From Bacilli bacterium (lineage in GTDB: Bacteria; Bacillota_I; Bacilli_A; RF39; UBA660), in NCBI GenBank assembly GCA_028708945.1, contig JAQVXV010000012.1, positions 10,865-25,426 on the forward strand: a stretch of 14,562 bases of DNA. Direction: 5' to 3'. The translations under genes and the position numbers were made by a program. Shown here in pieces: positions 1 to 6,609 of the stretch; the stretch's first letter is position 1; every line of letters starts with the position of its first letter. The notes below the pieces were generated by a model that was given only the letters and a program-made list of their open reading frames with translations, ran no database searches and was not told the origin of the DNA.

Positions 1-580
1 TCTTAGATAAATCAACATAATTTTTATAATTTATTGGTATTTGACTTATAACACCAGGATTGTTTTTTAAAATAGCAACTTTATTAAGGGTTTCAAAAGT
101 TTCTTTATCAGGTTTTGAATCAAAATCGAAAACTGATATATAAGTGTTTTCTAGGTCTTTTTCCTCTTTTAATATCTCTTCTACAGCATAATTCAACTGA
201 GAAGACTTATTACCTTTAGTATGTGGATAATGCATATGTAAGACATTTTTAATTTTTTTGTCTTTTATATACTTATCTACTAGTTGACCAGTTGTTATTT
301 CTTTAGTTTTATTTTCAAATTCTTCTTTTTCGGTTGTAACAATTATATATTTTATTTTTCCTCGATATTGGATATTACTAAACCAATCGATTGTGCTTTT
401 AACTATTTTTTGTTCTCTAAGTGCTGGCAATAATACATATATATTACAGTATTTATTAACTTTAACTTTTTTAATTTTTTTTAGATAAGTTTGTTCTAAT
501 AATATGGTTAATAATGAATATAAAAATCTAAGAAGATATATAGTGACTAATATATATAAAATAATCTCTATGATAATCAT
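1..580 (-). CDS. Membrane-anchored family-2 glycosyltransferase (partial, C-terminus off the left edge)
   Basis: The first 193 codons of this gene are visible and the rest lies beyond base 1. A hydrophobic N-terminal segment (about residues 2-28, rich in I, L and Y) should anchor it in the membrane. Next comes a GT-A-like start (VLLPALREQ, about residues 49-57, the place of the usual VVIPAYNE), then a WFSNIQYRGK stretch and an LNYA segment that matches the donor-binding region of processive GT2 enzymes. DFDS near residue 163 is the likely metal-binding DxD motif. The ATG (578-580) overlaps the TGA of the preceding gene (577-579) as ATGA, so translation is probably coupled. Position in the operon suggests it uses the activated group made by the upstream enzymes on the cytoplasmic face to build or decorate a surface polymer. 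Fold assignment is fairly sure; donor and acceptor are unknown. Confidence 0.75.
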   Translation of the reverse strand, partial: MIIIEIILYILVTIYLLRFLYSLLTILLEQTYLKKIKKVKVNKYCNIYVLLPALREQKIVKSTIDWFSNIQYRGKIKYIIVTTEKEEFENKTKEITTGQLVDKYIKDKKIKNVLHMHYPHTKGNKSSQLNYAVEEILKEEKDLENTYISVFDFDSKPDKETFETLNKVAILKNNPGVISQIPINYKNYVDLSK

Positions 581-2202
581 TTAATTTTTCTCCTTTTAAT
601 TTGATTATTTAAACATTCTATTCCTCTTGCAAAGAAAACCTTTTGTCTATCAGGATAATCATCATGTAACGGCAACATTGATATAAATAATAATCCTTCT
701 ATTAATTCAACATCATCCATATCATAATAATTAGATATTATTTCATCATATATATGATAATTAGTATTTTTATAGAATTTATAATTAATTTCATCACTTT
801 CTTCAACATCAAATAAATCATTTATTATTTCATCATATCTTCCATGATAACAATGTCTTAATTTTGCTATATCATATCTAACGTCTCCATATATTGTATC
901 TATATCAAAATTACCTCTTGGATCTATTAATCTAAATATTTGAGTTCTAGGTGAAAATAAAATATTTGAAAAAGTTGGATCACCATGAACTACACTGATA
1001 TAGTTTTGTGAGTTGTCACTTATTTTCTCTATATCTTTCATTAGTAATTCTAAACATTTATTAACACCGATATAATCAATGCCATTTATTTTTACGGTAT
1101 CTTTTTCTAACAAATCTTTTCGATTCCACATATCTATTCTTATATATGTTTTATCTATTAAGATATTTTTAGTATACTTATTAAATTCTGGTAATATGGT
1201 TTTAGTATCTTTATATATTTGCTCTAATTTATTAAATAATTTGCTAAATATAACATTTATATTATAATCTGTTAACGGATAATAGCATAAATATTCCATC
1301 AAGGTTAAATAATCATAATATTCAATTCCATATTTCATGGCACCAGGACCATGATCATAAAGTTTAGGACTCATCTTGCCAAAATCATTGTTTTGTACTT
1401 TTCTAAACCAATCAATTTCAGCTTCAATTTTTTCATATGAACTTTCTTTAGTTAAAACTCCACTATCATCTAATGACAAATTATTGAAATAGCGACAATT
1501 GAATTTTTTTTCTGTTACTGCTTTATAAGCATCTAATGTTCCTATATCTTCCCACTCTTTAAATTCTTCAATATACATCTTCTCTTCTTTCATATATTCT
1601 TCAAATAATGATGATAATTGATATTCATTATGTATTTTAGAAATAGGTTTATTAAATACATTTTTTAATAATTTATAATTTTTTAAATAATAGATACCTA
1701 TAGCTGCTTTATCAGTTTCCATAGGATCTTTCGATTTATCAATAAAATAAGTAATTTCTTTATCTTTATTGTATTCCACCATACAATATCTATCTTTTTC
1801 TTCACTTACTTTACTTACTCCTAACCAACTTTTATCTAATTCAGTTGGCATCTCACATATTGTATCACCTAGTAACAACATTACTGGTTTGTCTAGATCA
1901 TTTTCTATCATCTTAAATGCCGCTGCTGGACCTTCAAAATTATCTTGAACTAAATATTTTATATTTAGATTTAATAATTCAAAAGAATGATTCATAAAGG
2001 ATTCTATTAAGCTCTTATTTTCTAAATTAACTACAAAAGTTATATCTTTTAATCCTTCTCTTATCATCGGATTTAACATATTAAATATTTCTGGTTTTTG
2101 ATTAACGCTTAATAAACATTTAGGAAAACCAAATGTTAAAGGATATAATCTAGATGCTTTACCCGCTGTTAAAATAACTAACTTAATATCAGAATATTTC
2201 AT
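577..2202 (-). CDS. Bifunctional nucleotidyltransferase-kinase fusion (NTP-transferase + APH/choline-kinase-like domain)
   Basis: This 541-residue protein joins two enzymes. Residues 1-235 form a sugar-phosphate-type nucleotidyltransferase: the loop LTAGKASRLYPLT (11-23) with FPK (26-28) binds the NTP, LGDT (111-114) carries the metal-binding Asp, and WEDIGT (217-222) is the usual C-terminal motif. Residues 260-535 look like an APH/choline kinase: HGDPTFSN (406-413) is the Brenner catalytic loop with Asp408 and Asn413, and IDPRG (426-430) supplies the second metal-binding Asp. Kinase and nucleotidyltransferase together would turn a free alcohol or sugar into an NDP-linked donor, as LicA plus LicC do for choline. 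That parallel is inference; substrate and nucleotide cannot be read from sequence. It starts inside the TGA of the PHP gene and ends inside the ATG of the glycosyltransferase gene. Confidence 0.82.
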   Translation of the reverse strand: MKYSDIKLVILTAGKASRLYPLTFGFPKCLLSVNQKPEIFNMLNPMIREGLKDITFVVNLENKSLIESFMNHSFELLNLNIKYLVQDNFEGPAAAFKMIENDLDKPVMLLLGDTICEMPTELDKSWLGVSKVSEEKDRYCMVEYNKDKEITYFIDKSKDPMETDKAAIGIYYLKNYKLLKNVFNKPISKIHNEYQLSSLFEEYMKEEKMYIEEFKEWEDIGTLDAYKAVTEKKFNCRYFNNLSLDDSGVLTKESSYEKIEAEIDWFRKVQNNDFGKMSPKLYDHGPGAMKYGIEYYDYLTLMEYLCYYPLTDYNINVIFSKLFNKLEQIYKDTKTILPEFNKYTKNILIDKTYIRIDMWNRKDLLEKDTVKINGIDYIGVNKCLELLMKDIEKISDNSQNYISVVHGDPTFSNILFSPRTQIFRLIDPRGNFDIDTIYGDVRYDIAKLRHCYHGRYDEIINDLFDVEESDEINYKFYKNTNYHIYDEIISNYYDMDDVELIEGLLFISMLPLHDDYPDRQKVFFARGIECLNNQIKRRKIK

Positions 2203-3044
2203 CTTTTTACTCCTAATCTTTTTACAAACGCTCTACTAATTTCATTATCTACGCCTATACCAGGATACTCACCATAATTATGAAAATCTGTTCCACTAGT
2301 ACTTAATAAGTTGTATTTTTGCGCTAAATATTCAAAAAATTCATATTCTTCTTCAGTTGTCTTTGATGTATTTTTTGTTTCTATTCCTGCTAAACCTATT
2401 TTTTTTAACCCAACAACAACTCTTTCTAGTTCTTCTTTTGATAAATTCAATGTAGATGGATGCGCTAATACAGCAACTCCTCCACTTGAGTTTATTACTT
2501 CAAGTACTTCATTTAATTTTAAAGAAAGTTTTTTTTCATATGTTGGTGATTTTTTACTAGTGAACAATGCTCCAGATTCTATATAATCTTTAGCATGGCC
2601 TTGTAAAACCATCCAATCAATAATAATTCTTTTACTTAAGTATTTCATATTGAAATAATCAAGTATTTCTTCTTTTGTATATAAAATATTATAATGTTTA
2701 TAAATATTTAATAATATCTTTTGACAAATTAAATCATTTTTTATAACCATTCTTTGTAATTGTTCATTAATTTTTGTTTTGTCTTTTATGTCATATCCTA
2801 AAATATGCATATATTTTTGATCAAAGACATCAAATTCAATCCCCTCTATTAAATTGACTCTTTGAATAGTTCCAAATTTTTTATTGTATTCTTCATTTAT
2901 ATTTTCTACACTTTTTTCTTCTAAATAATTATGATCTGTAAAACTAACAAAATCTAACCCTAAATCATTAGCTCTTTTTAATAAAGAAAGTTTATCTTCT
3001 TTCCCGTCAGAGCATGTAGTATGAATATGTAAATCATATTTCAT
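2199..3044 (-). CDS. PHP-domain phosphoesterase (YciV/RNase AM-like)
   Basis: A PHP metal-dependent phosphoesterase of 281 residues, about the usual length for the YciV/RNase AM family. Metal ligands are visible in order: HIH (6-8), Asp13, TDH (36-38), EGIEFD (67-72), His80, AHP (194-196) and GTDFH (251-255). Between residues 90 and 180 lies the helical insertion typical of this family, with the DWMVLQGHAKDYI stretch that corresponds to the R-x-x-x-WLVEQG segment of YciV. Characterised relatives hydrolyse 3',5'-nucleoside bisphosphates or short RNA 5' ends. Here it is second in an operon of glycan-type genes and coupled on both sides by ATGA overlaps, so a phosphoester intermediate of that pathway is an equally good substrate guess. 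The fold is nearly certain; the substrate is unknown. Confidence 0.85.
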   Translation of the reverse strand: MKYDLHIHTTCSDGKEDKLSLLKRANDLGLDFVSFTDHNYLEEKSVENINEEYNKKFGTIQRVNLIEGIEFDVFDQKYMHILGYDIKDKTKINEQLQRMVIKNDLICQKILLNIYKHYNILYTKEEILDYFNMKYLSKRIIIDWMVLQGHAKDYIESGALFTSKKSPTYEKKLSLKLNEVLEVINSSGGVAVLAHPSTLNLSKEELERVVVGLKKIGLAGIETKNTSKTTEEEYEFFEYLAQKYNLLSTSGTDFHNYGEYPGIGVDNEISRAFVKRLGVKR

Positions 3045-3427
3045 TTGTCTAACCTACTTTTTATTGTAATTTCTTTTAATTCTTCTAGGTTATATTTTAT
3101 TAGTTCATCAGGTCTAATAGTACGATCATCTACATAAAAGCCGTCTTTACCTGGCCAAGGTTTTCCACATATAATTTCATCATATGGAATATCCCATTTT
3201 GCTAACCAATTTTCTATTATTGGTTTAGTATACATAAGTATCTTTTCTATATCCCCGTCATATGTACGCATGTTTCTTGCAGTAAAAAGAACTATTCTAA
3301 ATCCTTCTTTCTTTAACAAACGTATTTTTTCTACCATTTCAGGATAAGGAATTAAGTCCTCATATTTTTCATTAGGTAGCTTTATAGGACATATAGTACC
3401 GTCAATATCAAAAATAAAACTATTCAC
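3041..3427 (-). CDS. Small HAD-superfamily phosphatase, capsule-biosynthesis type
   Basis: A compact HAD phosphatase of 128 residues with no separate cap domain. Motif I is DIDGT (7-11) with nucleophile Asp7 and acid/base Asp9, motif II is FTA (48-50), motif III is the Lys of GKPW (88-91), and motif IV is VDD (99-101). The NMRTYDGDI and GKPWPGKDGFYVDDR segments are typical of small HAD proteins found beside capsule and lipo-oligosaccharide genes. The start is GTG at 3425-3427; the ATG two bases upstream is in another frame and meets TGA at once. The ribosome binding site is a G7 run four bases before the GTG. It is the first gene of the four-gene operon and its TGA overlaps the ATG of the PHP gene. 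The substrate, probably a sugar or alcohol phosphate, is inferred from context only. Confidence 0.85.
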   Translation of the reverse strand: MNSFIFDIDGTICPIKLPNEKYEDLIPYPEMVEKIRLLKKEGFRIVLFTARNMRTYDGDIEKILMYTKPIIENWLAKWDIPYDEIICGKPWPGKDGFYVDDRTIRPDELIKYNLEELKEITIKSRLDK

Positions 3428-3431
3428 ATTA

Positions 3432-3444
3432 CCCCCCCTTTTTT
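3432..3444 (-). promoter_or_regulatory. Unusual ribosome binding site made of an A6G7 homopolymer tract
   Basis: On the coding strand six A and then seven G precede the GTG start of the HAD gene, with TAAT between. It can pair with the 16S anti-Shine-Dalgarno in several registers. A G7 run stands out in such AT-rich sequence and is prone to slippage. Confidence 0.7.
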
Positions 3445-3445
3445 A

Positions 3446-3498
3446 TAGGCAGACTCTCCTACTTAGGGAATATTTTAGGCAGACTCTCCTAATTAGGG
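3446..3498 (-). repeat. Two 23-bp tandem direct repeats at the transcription start (candidate operator or leader element)
   Basis: Units at 3446-3468 and 3476-3498 are identical at 22 of 23 positions and have a 30-bp period, close to three helical turns. On the minus strand each begins CCCTAA, has AGG at positions 9-11, and ends AGAGTCTGCCTA. The upstream unit holds the perfect palindrome CCTAATTAGG; the other has one changed base there. The upstream copy covers the predicted start site and both would lie wholly or partly in the leader RNA, where each can form a UAGG/CCUA hairpin. A repressor operator or an RNA-binding site are both possible. Confidence 0.6.
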
Positions 3499-3501
3499 CA
3501 T

Positions 3502-3530
3502 ATAATAGCATAAAATCTTAAAAAACACAA
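3502..3530 (-). promoter_or_regulatory. Sigma-A-like promoter of the HAD-PHP-transferase-glycosyltransferase operon
   Basis: TTGTGT at 3525-3530, a 17-bp spacer and TATTAT at 3502-3507, with a TGC extended -10 element. Transcription would begin near 3495, inside the first tandem repeat, leaving a leader of about 68 bases. Confidence 0.6.
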
Positions 3531-3558
3531 ATCGGAACTAATAAAAAAATATTCTTTA

Positions 3559-4047
3559 TTAATCTTCAATACAAGTTTCAAATTTTATAGTATCATCCAT
3601 ATTTAACAATTGATTAACTACATAATCAGGTTTGATTAAAGATGTAGATAAATCACTTATTTTTATCCACTTATATATTACATTTTTACCTACTTCTACA
3701 CCATCAAATTCTTCTTCTATATTATTGTACTTTGTATCTATGAATTTCACTTTATGAGTAAATATATATTGATGTATTGGTTCTCCGTTCCATTTAAAGA
3801 AATTTTCAGTTACTGATATTAAATTTTGTACTTCGAAATCCGTTATATTTAATTCTTCTTCTAATTCAATTCTAACTGTATCGCTAGTTTTTTCATTTAC
3901 ACCTATTTTCCCACCTGGCAATGCCCAATAACGATCGCCCTTTTTCTTTTGAAATAAAACCTTGTCTTCATTAATAACAACTGCACAAGCACGACAAGAA
4001 AAATTAACATCCGCAATTTTTACATTAATATCCGTTATTTTTCCCAT
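3559..4047 (-). CDS. Nudix hydrolase
   Basis: A 162-residue Nudix protein that should hydrolyse a nucleoside diphosphate linked to another group; the substrate is not evident. The Nudix box spans residues 46-68: Gly46, Glu52, then the helix with Glu61, Glu64 and Glu65 as metal ligands. The Arg normally just before the first helix Glu is Ile60 here, and the Gly near the end of the box is Asn67. Before the box lies CRACAVVINEDKVL, a usual first strand. The ATG at 4047 is preceded by GAGGTGA. It is probably transcribed alone: a promoter lies directly upstream, and the next operon has its own promoter 30 bp past the stop. A sanitising role, or a link to the nucleotide-sugar-type operon beside it, is only a guess. 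Confidence 0.85.
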   Translation of the reverse strand: MGKITDINVKIADVNFSCRACAVVINEDKVLFQKKKGDRYWALPGGKIGVNEKTSDTVRIELEEELNITDFEVQNLISVTENFFKWNGEPIHQYIFTHKVKFIDTKYNNIEEEFDGVEVGKNVIYKWIKISDLSTSLIKPDYVVNQLLNMDDTIKFETCIED

Positions 4048-4064
4048 AATTCACCTCATTTATA

Positions 4065-4093
4065 ATTTTATCATTTTTTAATATACAAATCAA
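4065..4093 (-). promoter_or_regulatory. Candidate promoter of the Nudix gene
   Basis: TTGATT at 4088-4093, a 17-bp spacer and TAAAAT at 4065-4070 with an upstream TG (extended -10). The start would fall near 4058, giving a very short leader that still contains the GAGGTGA ribosome binding site. Confidence 0.45.
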
Positions 4094-4145
4094 TAATTGT
4101 TAAAGGATTATACAATATAATTTTAACAAAAATATTTAAAACCTT

Positions 4146-4160
4146 GCTAATTATATTAGC
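4146..4160. repeat. Short inverted repeat upstream of the Nudix promoter
   Basis: GCTAAT and ATTAGC flank the trinucleotide TAT, a perfect 6-bp dyad. It lies between the terminator of the broken upstream gene and the Nudix promoter and may be an operator half-site pair. There is no T tract, so it is not a terminator by itself. Confidence 0.3.
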
Positions 4161-4167
4161 GAATATT

Positions 4168-4205
4168 AAAAAGACAATTTGATTTTTTAATTGTCTTTTT
4201 TTTAT
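4168..4205. terminator. Intrinsic terminator downstream of the broken small-protein gene
   Basis: A 12-bp perfect stem (4168-4179 with 4189-4200; core AAAGACAATT) with a 9-base loop. T tracts follow on both strands, so it can act in either direction. On the minus strand it ends transcription from the 4602-4630 promoter before the Nudix gene. Confidence 0.8.
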
Positions 4206-4243
4206 ATTTATGTGTCCATAATCCAAAACAGTATCTTTTCTAC

Positions 4244-4538
4244 CTATTTTTCAAAAGGCAAATCTTTTTTATCTATCTTTTCATATGTGTCTTTTTTGTA
4301 ACCATTAGTTTTATTTTCTTTATCAATATATTCAATTAAAATTAATTTATTATCATTAATTGATACTTCAAATACTCCACCATATCCTTCATCAATATTT
4401 TCTTTCCAATCATTTCCTTTTAACTCATAATAATCATAATATAGTTTATTATTTTCTAATTTATAGTATTTTTCAGATACCCCAGAACTTTCAGTATCAC
4501 TATAATATACATATTAAACTTAAAATTATCTTTTTCAT
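4244..4538 (-). pseudogene. Broken small secreted protein or lipoprotein gene
   Basis: A good ribosome binding site (AGGAGTG) precedes the ATG at 4538, and the frame reads MKKIILSLICIL, the start of a signal peptide, before a TAG at 4500-4502. Directly after, in the +1 frame, an 84-codon open stretch (4247-4498) runs to TAG at 4244-4246. It reads as a normal soluble domain with YYKLENNKLYYDYYELKG, GYGGVFEVSINDNKL and a Lys/Glu-rich end. That second frame has no usable start codon and is closed by TAA just upstream. The simplest reading is a small exported protein or lipoprotein that lost the end of its signal peptide through a deletion with frameshift. Promoter, ribosome binding site and terminator are intact, so decay looks recent. 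The remaining function is unknown. This fills most of the otherwise gene-free stretch 4048-4631. Confidence 0.7.
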
Positions 4539-4601
4539 AAATCACTCCTATTTATATTTATTGTTTTATAAATAATTTTTTCATTAGACACTTCTAAATA
4601 G

Positions 4602-4630
4602 ATTATAGCACTTTAGAATTAGACATACAA
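4602..4630 (-). promoter_or_regulatory. Promoter of the broken small-protein gene
   Basis: TTGTAT at 4625-4630, a 17-bp spacer and consensus TATAAT at 4602-4607 with a TGC extended -10. It begins one base beyond the stop of the ABC-F gene, and transcription would start near 4595. Confidence 0.65.
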
Positions 4631-4631
4631 T

Positions 4632-6107
4632 CTATAACAATATTATTTTGTTAGCAACTTTATTAGAAAATGTTTCATCGTGCTCTACAAAAATCATTGT
4701 TGGTGAATATTTTAATATTAATTCTTCTATTTGAATCCTTGAAATAACATCTATATAATTTAAAGGTTCATCCCAAATATAAAGATCAGATTTTTCACAT
4801 AGACTCGCAGCAATTAAAACTTTTTTCTTTTGACCTTCACTAAAATTTTCGATTTCCTTTTCAAATTGAACTCTTTCAAAACCTAGTTTTCTAAGAATAG
4901 ATTTAAATAAACTCTCATCAATATTTTTACTATCTGCAAAACACGAGAGGGTTCCTTTTAAATTTGAAGTATCTTGTGATACATAAGATATTTTGAGGTC
5001 ATTAGGTAAATATAAATTACCTTTATAATCAATGTTTTCACCTAATATTAATTTTATAATACTTGTTTTTCCACTACCGTTTTTACCCCTTAACTGAACT
5101 CTATCCCCATTTTCAATCACAAAATTTAAATTATCAAACAAAATATGATCACCATAGAAAATAGATAAACCAGATACCTCTATTAATTGGTTACTACGAT
5201 ACTTTAAAGGGCTTAATTTTAACTCTTCAATTGTTTCAATATTTTTTAATAGTTTAGACTTCTCTTCAATAGCTTTTTCTTTGCGATTTAAAGCTGTAAT
5301 GGACCTTTTCATCATCTTTGCTGATTTATGTCCAATGTAACCTTTATCGACAAAATGATCATTCTTTCCACCATATTTAGTGGCCTCAACTTGATTAGAC
5401 CAATTAGCAGTCTGTTTAGCGGATTTTTCTAACTTTGAAATACCTTTTTTTAATTTTTCATTTTCGTTTATTTCAAAATTGTCTTGATATTTCTTGTTTT
5501 CCCACCATGTAGAAAAATTTCCTTGTTGAATTTCAATATTATTACGATTAATAGATAAAACATGATCAATACAAGAATCAAGAAATTTTCTATCATGAGA
5601 TACTAAAATAAAACTGCTTTTATTTTTTAAATATTTAGAAACTATATCTCTTGCTTGGCTATCTAAATGATTAGTTGGTTCATCAATAAGTAAAAAGTTA
5701 TCTTCTTTTAAAAATAAGATTGCTAACATTACTTTTGTTTGTTCACCTTTGCTTAATGTTTCAAAAGGTCTTGTTAAACTATTAACATCCATTTCTAACA
5801 AGGAAATTTCACGGTCTAATTTCCAGTGTTCATCATTAGAATTAATACTATCTGCGATTTCATATGATGATAAATGAGTATTTTTTATTTTGTAAGGAAA
5901 ATAATCAAAACTAATATCCGTTAATATTTTACCACTATATTCATATTTACCCATTAAAAGGTTTAAAAAAGTTGTCTTACCTCTTCCATTACGTCCTATG
6001 AATCCTAGCTTCCAATTTGTATCAATAGAGAAAGATACATCTTTAAAAATGTCATCCCAACTTCCATCATAAGAAAACGATAAATTTGAAACTGTAATTA
6101 AAGACAT
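4632..6107 (-). CDS. Lsa-family ABC-F ATPase (ribosome-protection type)
   Basis: This 491-residue protein has two ABC ATPase domains and no membrane segment, the plan of ABC-F translation factors. Domain 1: Walker A GRNGRGKTT (38-46), signature LSKGEQ (118-123), Walker B with catalytic Glu in IDEPTNHLD (141-149), His171 switch. An interdomain linker with a basic coiled-coil region spans about 205-300. Domain 2: Walker A GKNGSGKTS (341-349), signature FSEGQ (422-426), WDEPLNYID (445-453). Segments such as DTNWKLGFIGRNGRGKTT, IGHKSAKMMKRS and LYIWDEPLNY match Lsa(A)-type proteins, which free ribosomes from lincosamides, streptogramin A and pleuromutilins. Length also fits. Actual resistance is not shown by sequence. 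A perfect AAGGAGGTG precedes the ATG. It has its own promoter and no visible attenuator leader, unlike several inducible ABC-F genes. Confidence 0.85.
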   Translation of the reverse strand: MSLITVSNLSFSYDGSWDDIFKDVSFSIDTNWKLGFIGRNGRGKTTFLNLLMGKYEYSGKILTDISFDYFPYKIKNTHLSSYEIADSINSNDEHWKLDREISLLEMDVNSLTRPFETLSKGEQTKVMLAILFLKEDNFLLIDEPTNHLDSQARDIVSKYLKNKSSFILVSHDRKFLDSCIDHVLSINRNNIEIQQGNFSTWWENKKYQDNFEINENEKLKKGISKLEKSAKQTANWSNQVEATKYGGKNDHFVDKGYIGHKSAKMMKRSITALNRKEKAIEEKSKLLKNIETIEELKLSPLKYRSNQLIEVSGLSIFYGDHILFDNLNFVIENGDRVQLRGKNGSGKTSIIKLILGENIDYKGNLYLPNDLKISYVSQDTSNLKGTLSCFADSKNIDESLFKSILRKLGFERVQFEKEIENFSEGQKKKVLIAASLCEKSDLYIWDEPLNYIDVISRIQIEELILKYSPTMIFVEHDETFSNKVANKIILL

Positions 6108-6130
6108 AAAACACCTCCTTAACTAATAAT

Positions 6131-6159
6131 AATATATCAAATATTATATATTACATCAA
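6131..6159 (-). promoter_or_regulatory. Candidate promoter of the ABC-F gene
   Basis: TTGATG at 6154-6159, a 17-bp spacer and TATATT at 6131-6136 with an upstream TG. The start near 6124 leaves only about 17 bases before the ATG, all ribosome binding site, so there is no room for a leader peptide or attenuator. Confidence 0.5.
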
Positions 6160-6161
6160 AT

Positions 6162-6187
6162 AAAAAAGCATATGTATTTTATGCTTT
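6162..6187 (-). terminator. Intrinsic terminator of the hsp20 gene
   Basis: An 8-bp perfect stem AAAGCATA/TATGCTTT (6180-6187 with 6165-6172), a 7-base loop, and a U-rich run on the minus strand. It separates hsp20 from the ABC-F gene. Confidence 0.75.
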
Positions 6188-6197
6188 CTTATTTTAA

Positions 6198-6587
6198 TTA
6201 TTCAATTTCTATTGTTTTTTTAACTTCTTGTTCTTCTTTTTTCGGAATAATAATTTTTAAAAGACCATCTTTTAATTCAGCTTTTATTTTACTCATATCA
6301 GTTTCTCCTACATAGAAACTTCTTTGCATTTTTCTTGAAACTCTTTCTTTTCTAATGTAATTTTTATCCTCGTCATTTTTTTCTTCGGATTTACAAATTG
6401 CAATAGTTAAATATCCACTATCATAATCGATATTTAAATCATCTTTTTTCAATCCATCAACATCCATTTCTATGAAATAATTACCTTCTTTCTCATAAAT
6501 ATCACATTTTAATGAATTGTTTTCTTTAGAATTAAGAAAGTCTTCAAAAAAATTATCCAAAAAGAAACTCCTTGGCACTAAATTCAT
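6198..6587 (-). CDS. hsp20: Small heat-shock protein, Hsp20/alpha-crystallin family
   Basis: A 129-residue Hsp20, an ATP-independent holdase that keeps unfolding proteins soluble in the cytoplasm. The N-terminus MNLVPRSFFLDNFFEDF is the usual short hydrophobic arm. The alpha-crystallin domain runs from about residue 27 to 117 and ends with AELKDGLLKIIIPK (103-116), the family's A-x-x-x-n-G-x-L signature. IEI at 126-128 is the C-terminal I-x-I docking motif. The frame is open 17 codons further upstream, but the ATG at 6587 is the true start: AAGGAGGA sits just before it, and the upstream alternative lies in the promoter. It is a single-gene unit with its own terminator, controlled by the consensus promoter and CIRCE element directly upstream. 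Confidence 0.93.
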   Translation of the reverse strand: MNLVPRSFFLDNFFEDFLNSKENNSLKCDIYEKEGNYFIEMDVDGLKKDDLNIDYDSGYLTIAICKSEEKNDEDKNYIRKERVSRKMQRSFYVGETDMSKIKAELKDGLLKIIIPKKEEQEVKKTIEIE

Positions 6588-6609
6588 TTTTATTCCTCCT
6601 TCGATTATA

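Noticed and set aside
1079..2586. Plus-strand open frames at 1079-1267 and 2311-2586
   Set aside because: Both are antisense to genes with clear catalytic motifs and have no start signals.
3446..3498. The two tandem repeats as a tiny CRISPR array
   Set aside because: Only two units with a 7-bp gap, no spacer-length sequence, and placed exactly on a promoter start site; no cas genes nearby.
3539..3561. A terminator after the Nudix gene
   Set aside because: TAATAAA/TTTATTA can form a 7-bp all-AT stem, but the T run is in the loop rather than after the stem; too weak to call.
4360..4575. A plus-strand 71-codon open frame
   Set aside because: It lies antisense to the broken exported-protein gene, has no ribosome binding site, and its composition is that of reverse-read AT-rich coding sequence.
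4601..4618. The dyad after the ABC-F stop codon as its terminator
   Set aside because: TTCTAAA/TTTAGAA (outer part near 4592-4618) has a long loop and no following T tract, and it contains the consensus -10 box of the next gene.
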